From assembly GCF_026241515.1 (NCBI RefSeq), contig NZ_JAPHPW010000002.1, positions 124,001-188,000 on the forward strand: DNA of 64,000 nucleotides, written 5' to 3'. Positions 16,459 through 24,671 of this stretch are shown here, in pieces. Under the pieces are notes generated by a model. It was not told the DNA's origin. It saw nothing but the letters and a program-made list of their open reading frames with translations, and ran no database searches. This stretch comes from Vibrio sp. 14G-20 (lineage in GTDB: Bacteria; Pseudomonadota; Gammaproteobacteria; Enterobacterales; Vibrionaceae). How positions within the stretch are numbered: position 1 is the stretch's first letter; every line of letters begins with the position of its first letter. Both the position numbers and the translations under genes were made by a program.

Positions 16459-18198
16459 ATGACTAAAAAGAATAAGCCGACCAAAATAGTGTTGGCACAC
16501 ATCAACGACACCCACTCATACTTCGAACCAACCTCATTACAGCTATCACTTAAAATGAATAACCACATCATTGAACCTTATGTCAGTGCTGGTGGCTTTG
16601 CTCGAATTTCAACGCGCTTTAAACAAATAGAACAAGATGCCCAGCGACAAAAGGTTGGAACCCTGTTCTTGCATGCTGGGGACTGCTTTCAAGGCACTTT
16701 GTACTTTTCTCTGTTCAAGGGGAAAGCCAACGCCGATCTGTTGAATGCACTTAATATTGATGCCATGACACTTGGTAATCATGAGCTAGACATGGGTAAT
16801 GAACCCGTGGCGATTTTCGCGAAAAGAATCAAATTCCCGCTGTTGGCCGGTAACTGGAATCTATCGAATGAGGATATCAATAAAACTCATACCTTAGCAG
16901 ACAACGACATTGTTAAGCCTTACCTGACGAAAACACGCAGTGCTTGTTTTATAACGAAAGAGTTTGATGGCGAGAAAGTTGCCATTTTCGGCTTAAGCAT
17001 CGACAAGATGTCAGGTATCGCTAACCCAGATATTGATACACCGTTTGAAAACGCATTAGAAACGGCAAAAGCAACGATAGAACAAATTCACCAAACTGGT
17101 ATTAACAAGATAGTGCTGCTTAGTCACCTGGGTTATGAAGCTGATTTAGAGCTAGCTGCGAATGTGAAAGGCATCGGCGTGATTGTTGGTGGTCATAGTC
17201 ACCGCTTGCAAGGTGATTTCTCGGATATCGGCTTAGTGAAAGATGATGACTACGGCGTAAAAATTGGCGATACCTATGTTGTACAAGCCGGTTTCCACGC
17301 AATGAGCTTAGGCCACTGTGAAATTGAGTTCGATGCAAAAGGCAAAGTGACGCACTTTAACGGTAAGAACGAACTTTTATTAGGTCGTCGACTCTTTATA
17401 GACGCGAAACTCAGTGAAGTCGGGCAAGACGATGCCCACGATATGGCGTGTGTGTTTTTGAACAATCACCCTAATATTGCAGTGTGTAAGAAAGATCCTG
17501 AATTACAAAGCATTCTGACGGACAAGTATCAACCTAGAGTTCGTAAACTTCAGCAGCAAGTCATTGCTCATGCAGATACTAAACTACGCCATGTGCGTAT
17601 CCCTGATGAGAAAGGACCAAGCCAACTCGCGCCTTTGGTTGCTCAGTCATTCCATTACTTGATGAACAAGAAAGGCCACCAGGTAGACTTTGCGATCCAT
17701 AATTCTGGAGGGGTGAGAAACTCACTTAATAGCGGCGATGTTTCGGTTGCTGATATTGCCGGAAAACTACTACCGTTTGCCGTACCCATTGGTGTGTATG
17801 AAGTTAAAGGTGAAACGATCGCTGGCATGCTTGAAGGCGCAATCAATAACGCGCTGGATAATGGCGTTGTAGGCACAGGTTCAGGTAGCTTTCCTTATAC
17901 GCATAACCTGAGGTTTTGTTACCACAAAGAAGCGCCTATAGGACATAGGATTCACCATCTAGAAATCCACTCTGAAGAATCGGGGTGGCAAGCTGTTTCT
18001 CGCAGCCATATTTACCGTGGCGCGTCTTCAGCCTACACAATGAAAGGGAAAGAGGGCTATAACGCCGTGTTGGACATGATAGGTGATGGCACGGTCACCA
18101 CTGACTCTATGGCAGACTGCTTCATCGAGTTTCTACAAGACCACCCAGAGTCGCTTCAACACAATGAACCGTTAAATTGCATGGAATGTTTTAGATAA
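16459..18198 (+). CDS. UshA-family metallophosphatase / 5'-nucleotidase, without signal peptide
   Basis: 579 residues. The N-terminal calcineurin-like phosphatase domain carries its metal-site motifs in order: NDTHS (residues 16-20), GDCFQG near 74, GNHELD near 108, LSHLGYE and GGHSH near 244. The C-terminal 5'-nucleotidase domain includes NSGGVRNSLNSGD. The family removes phosphate from nucleotides or splits UDP-sugars, usually in the periplasm. Here the protein starts MTKKNKPTKIVLAHIND with no export signal, so a cytosolic location is likely, as in the YhcR/YunD-like cytosolic branch. It is a single gene divergent from the OLD nuclease. Confidence 0.88.
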   Translation: MTKKNKPTKIVLAHINDTHSYFEPTSLQLSLKMNNHIIEPYVSAGGFARISTRFKQIEQDAQRQKVGTLFLHAGDCFQGTLYFSLFKGKANADLLNALNIDAMTLGNHELDMGNEPVAIFAKRIKFPLLAGNWNLSNEDINKTHTLADNDIVKPYLTKTRSACFITKEFDGEKVAIFGLSIDKMSGIANPDIDTPFENALETAKATIEQIHQTGINKIVLLSHLGYEADLELAANVKGIGVIVGGHSHRLQGDFSDIGLVKDDDYGVKIGDTYVVQAGFHAMSLGHCEIEFDAKGKVTHFNGKNELLLGRRLFIDAKLSEVGQDDAHDMACVFLNNHPNIAVCKKDPELQSILTDKYQPRVRKLQQQVIAHADTKLRHVRIPDEKGPSQLAPLVAQSFHYLMNKKGHQVDFAIHNSGGVRNSLNSGDVSVADIAGKLLPFAVPIGVYEVKGETIAGMLEGAINNALDNGVVGTGSGSFPYTHNLRFCYHKEAPIGHRIHHLEIHSEESGWQAVSRSHIYRGASSAYTMKGKEGYNAVLDMIGDGTVTTDSMADCFIEFLQDHPESLQHNEPLNCMECFR

Positions 18199-18300
18199 CC
18201 ACAACTGATGCTGATGCTTAATGTTATGACGTTGGGTTATTTATAAAATTGGCATTGTTTATGCTTCATCTCTGCAGGTCGCCTTCTTGTGGAGATATGC

Positions 18301-18396
18301 ATGGATAAGAAAAATTGGTTAGATGCGGTAGCGGTTGTCGGTTGGGTATCAGTTTGGTCAGCGTTAGTGTATTTGGTGCCTACTACAGGTTTGTAA
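18301..18396 (+). CDS. Small single-TM membrane peptide (31 residues)
   Basis: A 31-codon ORF starts at an ATG with GGAG six bases upstream. The peptide begins MDKKNWLD and then forms one hydrophobic helix (AVAVVGWVSVWSALVYLV) ending PTTGL, a layout seen in many real bacterial small membrane proteins. A bidirectional terminator lies 90 bases after it. It matches no family I recognise. The ribosome-binding site, lysine-rich start and terminator together make it more likely real than chance. Confidence 0.5.
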   Translation: MDKKNWLDAVAVVGWVSVWSALVYLVPTTGL

Positions 18397-18485
18397 TGGT
18401 TCTGCTTGCTGGATAAGACTAGCTTTTGAACAGTCGCAGTATTCTTATTATCAATACACGCATACTAAGCGTAAGTGAAAGAAAT

Positions 18486-18512
18486 AAAAAAGGAGCAGAT
18501 TGCTCCTTTTTT
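18486..18512. terminator. Bidirectional intrinsic terminator
   Basis: Perfect AAAAAAGGAGCA / TGCTCCTTTTTT stem with loop gat and homopolymer runs on both sides. It isolates the small peptide gene from the riboswitch and TerC gene. Confidence 0.85.
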
Positions 18513-18567
18513 GCTTTTTCCGTGCAAATTTATATAGACGAAACACAATCAGAGGATTATTATCCAC

Positions 18568-18677
18568 GCGTTTGGGGAGTAGTTAGCGCAAGTTTACATA
18601 TCGTCATCTCGTTAGGCCAAGTGTCTATCCGGTATGTAAAGGTGAAATCCCATATTTCACTTCAACGAGACCAACGC
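18568..18677 (+). ncRNA. yybP-ykoY type manganese riboswitch
   Basis: The aptamer hallmarks are present and paired. GCGTTTGG (18568-18575) pairs with CCAACGC (18671-18677) as the closing stem. The conserved GGGGAGTAG loop is at 18574-18582 and the partner loop ACGAGACC at 18665-18672. Helix TTTACATA (18593-18600) pairs with TATGTAAA (18633-18640), and hairpin GTGAAAT/ATTTCAC lies at 18642-18660. These loops bind Mn2+ in known members, which control alx and mntP in E. coli. It lies 82 bases before the TerC/Alx start codon, so the target is clear. Confidence 0.85.
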
Positions 18678-18720
18678 AATCACAGTCAAGATCCGTAATG
18701 GAGCTTGATATGCTTTGTTT

Positions 18721-18756
18721 GCGGAAGGTCTTTGTACAGTTCTTCCGCCCGGAGGA
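18721..18756 (+). promoter_or_regulatory. Expression-platform hairpin next to the TerC ribosome-binding site
   Basis: Hairpin GCGGAAG (18721-18727) / CTTCCGC (18742-18748) is followed at once by the strong ribosome-binding site GGAGGA (18751-18756). The pyrimidine arm could instead pair with the binding site, which suggests that the riboswitch acts on translation. Confidence 0.5.
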
Positions 18757-18759
18757 ATA

Positions 18760-19761
18760 ATGAACTCAACTCAATCTCTATTAGCTACAAATAGTGAATC
18801 CTTTTTTTCATCGCCGATCATGACGACTTATGCGGGCTTTTTCCTGCTGACGGTGATTCTTGTCTCTATTGATATCTATCAGACTCGTGGTGGCAACGTC
18901 ACTATCAAGAAAGCGGCAATCTGGAGCGTTTTCTGGTTTGTACTTGCGTTTTTGTTTGCAGGTTCTATCTACCTATTTTGGGACATTTACGCGCCTAATA
19001 GCGACTACACAGCGCAAAAAGCAACAGTGTCATTCATTACCGGTTACTTGCTAGAGAAGTCACTGAGCGTAGACAACCTGTTTGTATTCGCGATGATCTT
19101 CGCTCAATACCAAGTTCCTGAGCATCTACGACCTCGTGCGCTTCTTTGGGGCGTAATTGGCGCATTGGTGCTTCGTGCAATTATGATCGCACTAGGCGCG
19201 CAACTATTGGCGGAATACCACTGGGTGCTTTACGTGTTTGCAGCGTTCTTGATTGGTACTGGTATTAAACTGGCGTTAGACAAAGGCGAAGAAGAGAGTG
19301 TGAATACACTGCCTGAAAAGCTACTTCGCAAAATCATGCCAGTAACAGAAGACTTTCATGGCCCAGCACTAATGATTAAGCAGGGTACCAAATGGGTACT
19401 GACACCAATGATGTTGGTGATTGGTGCTATCGCAGTCATGGACGTCATGTTTGCACTGGACTCTATCCCTGCAATTTTCGCCGTTACGCGAGAGCCATTC
19501 TTAGTATTGGCTGCAAACGTGTTTGCGTTACTTGGTCTTCGCTCGTTGTACTTTGTACTTCAAGGCATGATGGATAAGTTCATCTACTTGAAGCCAGCAC
19601 TGGCATTCATCATGGTCTTCATTGGTGTGAAAATGCTACTGGTCGACAGCGAATGGGCTATCCCAACCTACTGGTCTTTAGCGGTGCTGATTTCAACGAT
19701 GACGATTGCGGTTATAGCGTCGATTTATGCAAAGAAGCCAGACATTGAACAAGTAAATTAA
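18760..19761 (+). CDS. TerC/Alx-family integral membrane protein, probable metal exporter
   Basis: 333 residues from the ATG at 18760, chosen for its GGAGGA site. There are about nine TM helices. The TerC signatures are EKSLSVDNLFVFAMIF (near 95) and DVMFALDSIPAIFAVT (near 230). E. coli Alx, close in sequence and length, affects manganese export and is controlled by the same riboswitch class found just upstream here. One acidic residue that precedes the second motif in Alx (VELSD) is Ala here (IAVMD). A role in lowering Mn2+ is well supported by the context, though not proven. Confidence 0.9.
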   Translation: MNSTQSLLATNSESFFSSPIMTTYAGFFLLTVILVSIDIYQTRGGNVTIKKAAIWSVFWFVLAFLFAGSIYLFWDIYAPNSDYTAQKATVSFITGYLLEKSLSVDNLFVFAMIFAQYQVPEHLRPRALLWGVIGALVLRAIMIALGAQLLAEYHWVLYVFAAFLIGTGIKLALDKGEEESVNTLPEKLLRKIMPVTEDFHGPALMIKQGTKWVLTPMMLVIGAIAVMDVMFALDSIPAIFAVTREPFLVLAANVFALLGLRSLYFVLQGMMDKFIYLKPALAFIMVFIGVKMLLVDSEWAIPTYWSLAVLISTMTIAVIASIYAKKPDIEQVN

Positions 19762-20073
19762 AACAAATATAACTTATCGAAAACTCGATAAGAGATAGGT
19801 GGTCGATGAAGCGGGAAATTTATTTATGTAAAATTTCTGTGACATTGGCCACTGTTGTTTGCGGGGTATTTGTACTAAATGCATGATTTAAACACTATGT
19901 TGAATTTATACTCACGTATCGTGCATATGTATTTCGTGGTGTTGTTAATGGTTTGTTTTATTAGAAAAACTAATCTGAACAACCAGTTTTAGTCATTTTT
20001 TAACCTGCAAAAGATCACCTATTATTCTTGTCATCAGAACGAAACACACAAACAAATTTATAGAGAGGCAATC
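19762..20073. other. Intergenic region after the TerC gene
   Basis: 312 bases without a gene. The hairpin CTTATCG/CGATAAG at 19773-19792 may help end the TerC transcript, although no T run follows. The rest is AT-rich and presumably holds the promoter of the small gene at 20074. Confidence 0.4.
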
Positions 20074-20262
20074 ATGGCTCAAGCAGTACAAATGAATACT
20101 ATCGCTGTTCCTAACTCTATGGATAAGAAGACCTACTCGGTTAACTTCAAAGGATTGATTGCACACATTTTCGATATTCTTTTCGTAGATAACTCTCCAC
20201 GTAGTTACTACGCGAGCGATCTATCTGGTCACATGCAACGCGATATCGGTATCAACCGTTAA
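20074..20262 (+). CDS. Small protein with a DUF1127-like C-terminus
   Basis: 62 residues. The ATG follows GAGAGG at good spacing and a perfect terminator follows, so this is very likely a real, separately transcribed gene. The C-terminal segment SGHMQRDIGINR resembles the end of the DUF1127 (YjiS) family, small basic proteins some of which bind RNA or affect phosphate and carbon metabolism. The N-terminal 30 residues are not typical of that family. No TM segment or signal is seen. Confidence 0.65.
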   Translation: MAQAVQMNTIAVPNSMDKKTYSVNFKGLIAHIFDILFVDNSPRSYYASDLSGHMQRDIGINR

Positions 20263-20301
20263 TCTCAGCGTAAACGCATAGAATAAAAGAAAGACAGAAT
20301 T

Positions 20302-20335
20302 AAAAAAACGCCAGCTACTCCAGCTGGCGTTTTTG
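20302..20335 (+). terminator. Intrinsic terminator of the small DUF1127-like gene
   Basis: Stem AAAAACGCCAGCT / AGCTGGCGTTTTT with loop actcc; A and T flanks allow action on both strands. Confidence 0.9.
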
Positions 20336-20414
20336 TATCTGAAACAATTTGTATTTGAAAGAAAACGTTAAGTATCGCGGTCTTTAGATAAGTAGCTTCT
20401 ATGAGGATCACGGT

Positions 20415-21155
20415 ATGTCACACGCCAAACACAACACATCATTGATCAAACTCTGCTTATTTGCCTTACCGATCGGCTTCTATTCTTCAGTGTCGAATGC
20501 ACAAACCTGGAGTAACGAAGGGCAACCTGCGCAGGTTATCGAACTGTTCACCTCTGAAGGTTGTTCGAGTTGTCCACCTGCTGATGCCTACCTCAGTACT
20601 TTTGAAGATGATCCAGCACTCTGGACACAAGTCATCCCGCTTGCGTATCACGTCGATTACTGGGATTACCTCGGTTGGGGAGATAAGTTTGCGAGCAAAG
20701 CGTTCAGTCAGAAGCAACGTTTGTATAAAGCTTATGGTGTAACCAGTGGGGTTTATACGCCTGGGTTTGTGGTCGATGGAAAAGAGTGGCGCGGTTACTT
20801 TAATTGGCTCGATAGAAATCTCCCTTCGCTCCAACAACAAAGTAACCCTAAGTTAACCGTCAATCATAAAGGCGATACGTTCAGTGTAAGTTACGAAGAC
20901 AAAGGGGATTATGTGGCTCATATTGCCTTATTGGCGATGAACGAAGTCACTAGCGTTAAAGCAGGTGAGAACAAAGGTAAGAAACTCGAGCATGATTTTG
21001 TGGTGGTTTACGATGGTTACCAACGCGGCGAATCCAAATGGCAATTCAATGTCGACTTTGATCCATTAGTCGCCACGCCAGATGCCGTGGCCGTGTGGTT
21101 AACCGAGCCTAACTCGTATGTGCCGGAACAAACGGTAGCAGGGTGGCTGAACTAA
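20415..21155 (+). CDS. DUF1223 family secreted thioredoxin-like protein
   Basis: 246 residues. A signal peptide ends near VSNAQ (residue 30). The mature start VIELFTSEGCSSCPPAD carries a CxxC pair (Cys50, Cys53) at the place where thioredoxin-fold proteins have their redox site, which is the family hallmark. The next conserved block, PLAYHVDYWDYLGW, also fits. The fold points to a periplasmic thiol-disulfide or metal-related task, but no reaction is established for the family. It is a single gene with its own upstream space. Confidence 0.85.
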   Translation: MSHAKHNTSLIKLCLFALPIGFYSSVSNAQTWSNEGQPAQVIELFTSEGCSSCPPADAYLSTFEDDPALWTQVIPLAYHVDYWDYLGWGDKFASKAFSQKQRLYKAYGVTSGVYTPGFVVDGKEWRGYFNWLDRNLPSLQQQSNPKLTVNHKGDTFSVSYEDKGDYVAHIALLAMNEVTSVKAGENKGKKLEHDFVVVYDGYQRGESKWQFNVDFDPLVATPDAVAVWLTEPNSYVPEQTVAGWLN

Positions 21156-21356
21156 GTGCCAACCACGACAATTGCTTAGTTGGAATACACTTAGGCGAAG
21201 TAGGTAGGGCTAGTATCGAGGTTCTCACATCGATAGCTTGCTTTCTGACTAGTATTAATCGGTGAAATAGAAGCGAAAGGGCGATTTAGTTACGTAATAC
21301 TGCTGAAATACGTTAATATAGCGCGCTATTATTTTAGCTTTGAGTTTCTGCAATTA

Positions 21357-22643
21357 ATGACTAACACCACAGCACCAACCAACTTCTCTGATCTTGGCTT
21401 AATTTCTCCTTTGATGGCTCGTCTAACTGAGCTTGAATACCAACAGCCAACGCCTATCCAAGCGCAAGTTATTCCAAGTGTGTTAGCAGGACGCGATTTA
21501 ATTGCAGGCGCAAATACAGGTTCAGGTAAAACCGCAGCATTTGCACTTCCACTTTTACAACAGATCCATGAAGATGCCCCTCTGGACCGTCGTTCAGGCA
21601 AAGGTAACTTTGTTTCTGGCCTTATCTTGGTTCCTACTCGTGAACTTGCTAAGCAAGTGGCTGACAGCGTTAAATCTTACGCTGTACATTTCAATGGCGC
21701 GATTAAAACGGTTTGTGTGTTTGGTGGTGTATCGGTAAATACTCAGATGCAGGCATTACGTGGCGGCACTGATATCTTAGTGGCAACGCCAGGTCGTCTA
21801 CTCGACCTAATTTCGAGCAACGCAATCAAGCTAGACAAAGTAAAAACGTTAGTGCTTGATGAAGCTGACCGAATGCTGAGCCTAGGCTTTACCGAAGAAC
21901 TTGATGCAATCTTGAAGCTATTGCCGAGCACGAAACAAACATTATTGTTCTCTGCGACCTTCCCAGAGCAAGTTCAAACGCTGACTCACGAACTACTAAG
22001 CGATCCAATTGAAGTTCAACTTCAAAGTGCCAATGCGAGCACACTGGTTCAACGTGTATTCGAAGTAGAAAAAGGTCGCAAGACAGCGTTACTCGCACAC
22101 CTAATCCAACAACACGAATGGCGCCAAGCTCTGATCTTCGTTAATGCGAAGAACAGCTGTGAGCACCTAGCAGACAAGCTTTACAAGCGCGGCATCATCG
22201 CAGAAGTATTCCACGGCGATAAAGGACAAGGTTCACGTACTCGTATCCTAGAAGATTTCAAATCTGGCGAGATTGACGTTCTTATCGCGACAGACATTGC
22301 GGCACGTGGTCTGGATATTGAGAAGCTTCCAGTGGTAATCAACTTTGATTTACCGCGTAGCCCATCAGACTACATGCACCGTATTGGCCGAAGTGGTCGT
22401 GCGGGTGAGGTTGGCCTAGCGTTATCTCTGATCGATCACGAAGATTACCACCACTTCAAAATCATCGAGAAGAAGAACAAGATTCGTCTTGAGCGTGAGC
22501 AAATTGAAGGCTTTGAAGTGGATGAAGAAGCGACAGCTGAACTTATCGCTGCACTAAAACCTGTTGCGCCACCGGCTGGCACAGGTAAGAAGAAAAAGAA
22601 GAAAGCAGCACAAAACCAAGATGTGTGGCTGAAAAACAACTGA
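21357..22643 (+). CDS. DEAD-box ATP-dependent RNA helicase, RhlE-like
   Basis: 428 residues with the full motif set: Q motif QQPTPIQAQVIP (near 28), Walker A ANTGSGKT (near 53), PTRELA (near 93), DEAD (about 168), SAT (near 200), ATDIAARGLDI and HRIGRSGRAG (near 341). The C-terminal tail is lysine-rich (GKKKKKKAA). Such helicases unwind short RNA duplexes during ribosome assembly or mRNA decay, often in the cold. RhlE is the best match by length and tail. The promoter lies in the 200-base gap before it and a terminator follows. Confidence 0.92.
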   Translation: MTNTTAPTNFSDLGLISPLMARLTELEYQQPTPIQAQVIPSVLAGRDLIAGANTGSGKTAAFALPLLQQIHEDAPLDRRSGKGNFVSGLILVPTRELAKQVADSVKSYAVHFNGAIKTVCVFGGVSVNTQMQALRGGTDILVATPGRLLDLISSNAIKLDKVKTLVLDEADRMLSLGFTEELDAILKLLPSTKQTLLFSATFPEQVQTLTHELLSDPIEVQLQSANASTLVQRVFEVEKGRKTALLAHLIQQHEWRQALIFVNAKNSCEHLADKLYKRGIIAEVFHGDKGQGSRTRILEDFKSGEIDVLIATDIAARGLDIEKLPVVINFDLPRSPSDYMHRIGRSGRAGEVGLALSLIDHEDYHHFKIIEKKNKIRLEREQIEGFEVDEEATAELIAALKPVAPPAGTGKKKKKKAAQNQDVWLKNN

Positions 22644-22672
22644 TAGTGATTCAGTAAATAATCGATATTTTG

Positions 22673-22695
22673 AAGGCGCTTAATTGCGCCTTTTT
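22673..22695 (+). terminator. Intrinsic terminator of the RhlE-like gene
   Basis: Stem AAGGCGC / GCGCCTT, loop ttaatt, then six T. Confidence 0.88.
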
Positions 22696-22769
22696 TGTGT
22701 TTGTAATATGAGGAGTGTAAGTAGCTAGAGTAACGTTGTGCTGGTATTCAAAATGAGCCAAGTTTGTTC

Positions 22770-22794
22770 GTAGGGTTACGTCCTTCATATGAGA
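22770..22794 (+). promoter_or_regulatory. Spaced element GTAGGG-N5-TCCTTCATATGAGA upstream of the TamA-like gene
   Basis: GTAGGG (22770-22775) and TCCTTCATATGAGA (22781-22794) recur with the same spacing and only one base changed in the second block at 41832-41856, upstream of the other BamA-fold gene in this window. It may be a promoter or operator shared by the two outer membrane genes. Confidence 0.5.
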
Positions 22795-22853
22795 TTCAGT
22801 GATTTCACGTTTTGCTCATAACCTATTCGGGTTCTAAGCAACTGGGTAACGGC

Positions 22854-24560
22854 GTGAAGACCTCGATTAAACAAGTAATATTGGCAGCTTCACTCTTCAT
22901 GGTTAGTCACCCCGCAGCGATAGGCGCAGACTTTAAGGTTGAAGGGCTGAACAAAACTCTCACTGAAAATGTAGAGTTATACTTAGAACCTTTGGTTGAT
23001 GTCCCAGCTTCCCAGTTATCCCATACTAAGTTATTGAAACGGGTTCAAGACGCGCTCAACCCTTATGGCTACTATCATCCTCAGATAGAACTCAAACTTG
23101 ATGACAGTGATAACCTCACCTTGAACGTCGATTCTGGCCCTGTCATGTACATTGCAGAATCGGTTGTAAAAGTCACAGGTGAAGCGAGTAAAGACGAAGA
23201 GTTCATCAAAATACTCACGCAAAGTAAGTTAGATTCAGGCTCTCCATTATCTCACCAAGAATACGACCAAACTAAACGGGCGATTTTCTCTTTAGCAAAG
23301 CGGAAAGGTTATTTTGACGGTAGGTTTATCGAGTCAAAGATTGAGGTGATTCCTAGCGAAAACATCGCCAATATTCACCTGCATTTTTCTAGTGGCCCAC
23401 GCTACAAGTTTGGCGCCATCAGCATTCCTGATGATGGTGTTGAGCCTGCGCGTATCGAGAAAATTCCCATATTCAAACAAGGGGACGACTTTGACACGAT
23501 TAAGTTGGGCGAGCTGCAGTCTGACTTGTTTGAAACTCAGTGGTTTCGCAGTGTCGTGGTACACGGTGACTTTAATCATCTTGATGACAATCTAGAAGTG
23601 CCAATTGAGATTATTGCTGAACCAAGCTCTCGTGACATTGTGCAGGTGGGTGGCGGTTACTCTACCGATCTCGGTTTAAGAGCGTCTTTAAACTGGTCAA
23701 AGCCTTGGTATAACCGGAGAGGCCACAGCTTTGAAACACAGACGTATTTGTCTGAACAAGAGCAATCACTGCAGCTAGGGTACAAAATCCCCACAGAGAA
23801 AGTGACGACCGATTACTTTGGTATTCAGTTTGAATCAAAACGAATTGATCATCGAGACACCAATAGCCTTTCAAACGATCTTAAGTTCGAACGTTACTGG
23901 CAATTAGACAGCGATTGGCAAAGCACCATTTACGTCAAATACTTGCATGAACAGTACCATCAGGCCTCTGAGGAAGACCAATCACAATTGCTGTTACCTG
24001 GCATCAGCTTTTCTCAGGTTGATCGTAAAAATGATCAATTGGAGCTCAATCATCGACACATCTACTCTGTTGAGTATTCTGAGCCTAGTTTGTTCTCTGA
24101 TTCAAGGTTGTTGCGGTTGGAAGGAAACAGCGTGCTTTCGTGGGATATTAGCGAAAGCCAGAAGCTTCATTTCCGTTCAAATGTCGGCATTAACATAGCT
24201 AAATCGTTGTCGGATGTACCGTCGTCACTGCGTTTTTTTGCTGGTGGCGATGGGAACTTACGAGGCTATGGTTATGAATCGATTTCTCCAAAAGATGACA
24301 ACGGTGAATTAACAGGTGCACGTTATATGCTAACAGCAGGGCTTGAGTACCAACATCAGGTTTACCGCTCAATTTGGATAGGCGCATTTCTCGATGTTGG
24401 TGATGCGTATGATGATGAAGCGGATTGGAAGCGCGGTACAGGCCTTAGTCTGATTTGGAACTCACAATTGGTGCCTGTGAAACTCGATTTTGCTTACGGG
24501 TTAGATGCGCCTCAAGGCGATGAGTTTCGTATTCACTTTTCCTTGGGGACTCAATTCTAA
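22854..24560 (+). CDS. TamA-like outer membrane protein (POTRA domains plus BamA-type barrel)
   Basis: 568 residues from the GTG at 22854, which begins a clean signal peptide (KTSIKQVILAASLFMVSHPAAIGA); an in-frame TTG 14 codons earlier would put extra residues in front of it. Three POTRA-like domains span about 25-260. A 16-strand Omp85 barrel follows, with the plug-loop motif RFFAGGDGNLRGY near 475 and a C-terminal Phe. The length and layout match TamA, which helps insert autotransporters and other outer membrane proteins and supports lipid transport with TamB. No tamB lies next to it, so this may be a TamA paralogue. Confidence 0.85.
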   Translation: MKTSIKQVILAASLFMVSHPAAIGADFKVEGLNKTLTENVELYLEPLVDVPASQLSHTKLLKRVQDALNPYGYYHPQIELKLDDSDNLTLNVDSGPVMYIAESVVKVTGEASKDEEFIKILTQSKLDSGSPLSHQEYDQTKRAIFSLAKRKGYFDGRFIESKIEVIPSENIANIHLHFSSGPRYKFGAISIPDDGVEPARIEKIPIFKQGDDFDTIKLGELQSDLFETQWFRSVVVHGDFNHLDDNLEVPIEIIAEPSSRDIVQVGGGYSTDLGLRASLNWSKPWYNRRGHSFETQTYLSEQEQSLQLGYKIPTEKVTTDYFGIQFESKRIDHRDTNSLSNDLKFERYWQLDSDWQSTIYVKYLHEQYHQASEEDQSQLLLPGISFSQVDRKNDQLELNHRHIYSVEYSEPSLFSDSRLLRLEGNSVLSWDISESQKLHFRSNVGINIAKSLSDVPSSLRFFAGGDGNLRGYGYESISPKDDNGELTGARYMLTAGLEYQHQVYRSIWIGAFLDVGDAYDDEADWKRGTGLSLIWNSQLVPVKLDFAYGLDAPQGDEFRIHFSLGTQF

Positions 24561-24671
24561 TATTCGTATGTTGTTTAAGCTTTTGCGAGGATACGGTCCA
24601 TCCAATGGGATTCAAGCAAATCGACAGAGTGTAATAACCTTTGTGCTCTAGCAAACACAAAGGTAAAAACA

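Noticed and set aside
18426..18698. 90-codon plus-strand ORF between the small peptide gene and the TerC gene
   Set aside because: It runs through a strong bidirectional terminator and the manganese riboswitch aptamer, has no ribosome-binding site and no family resemblance.
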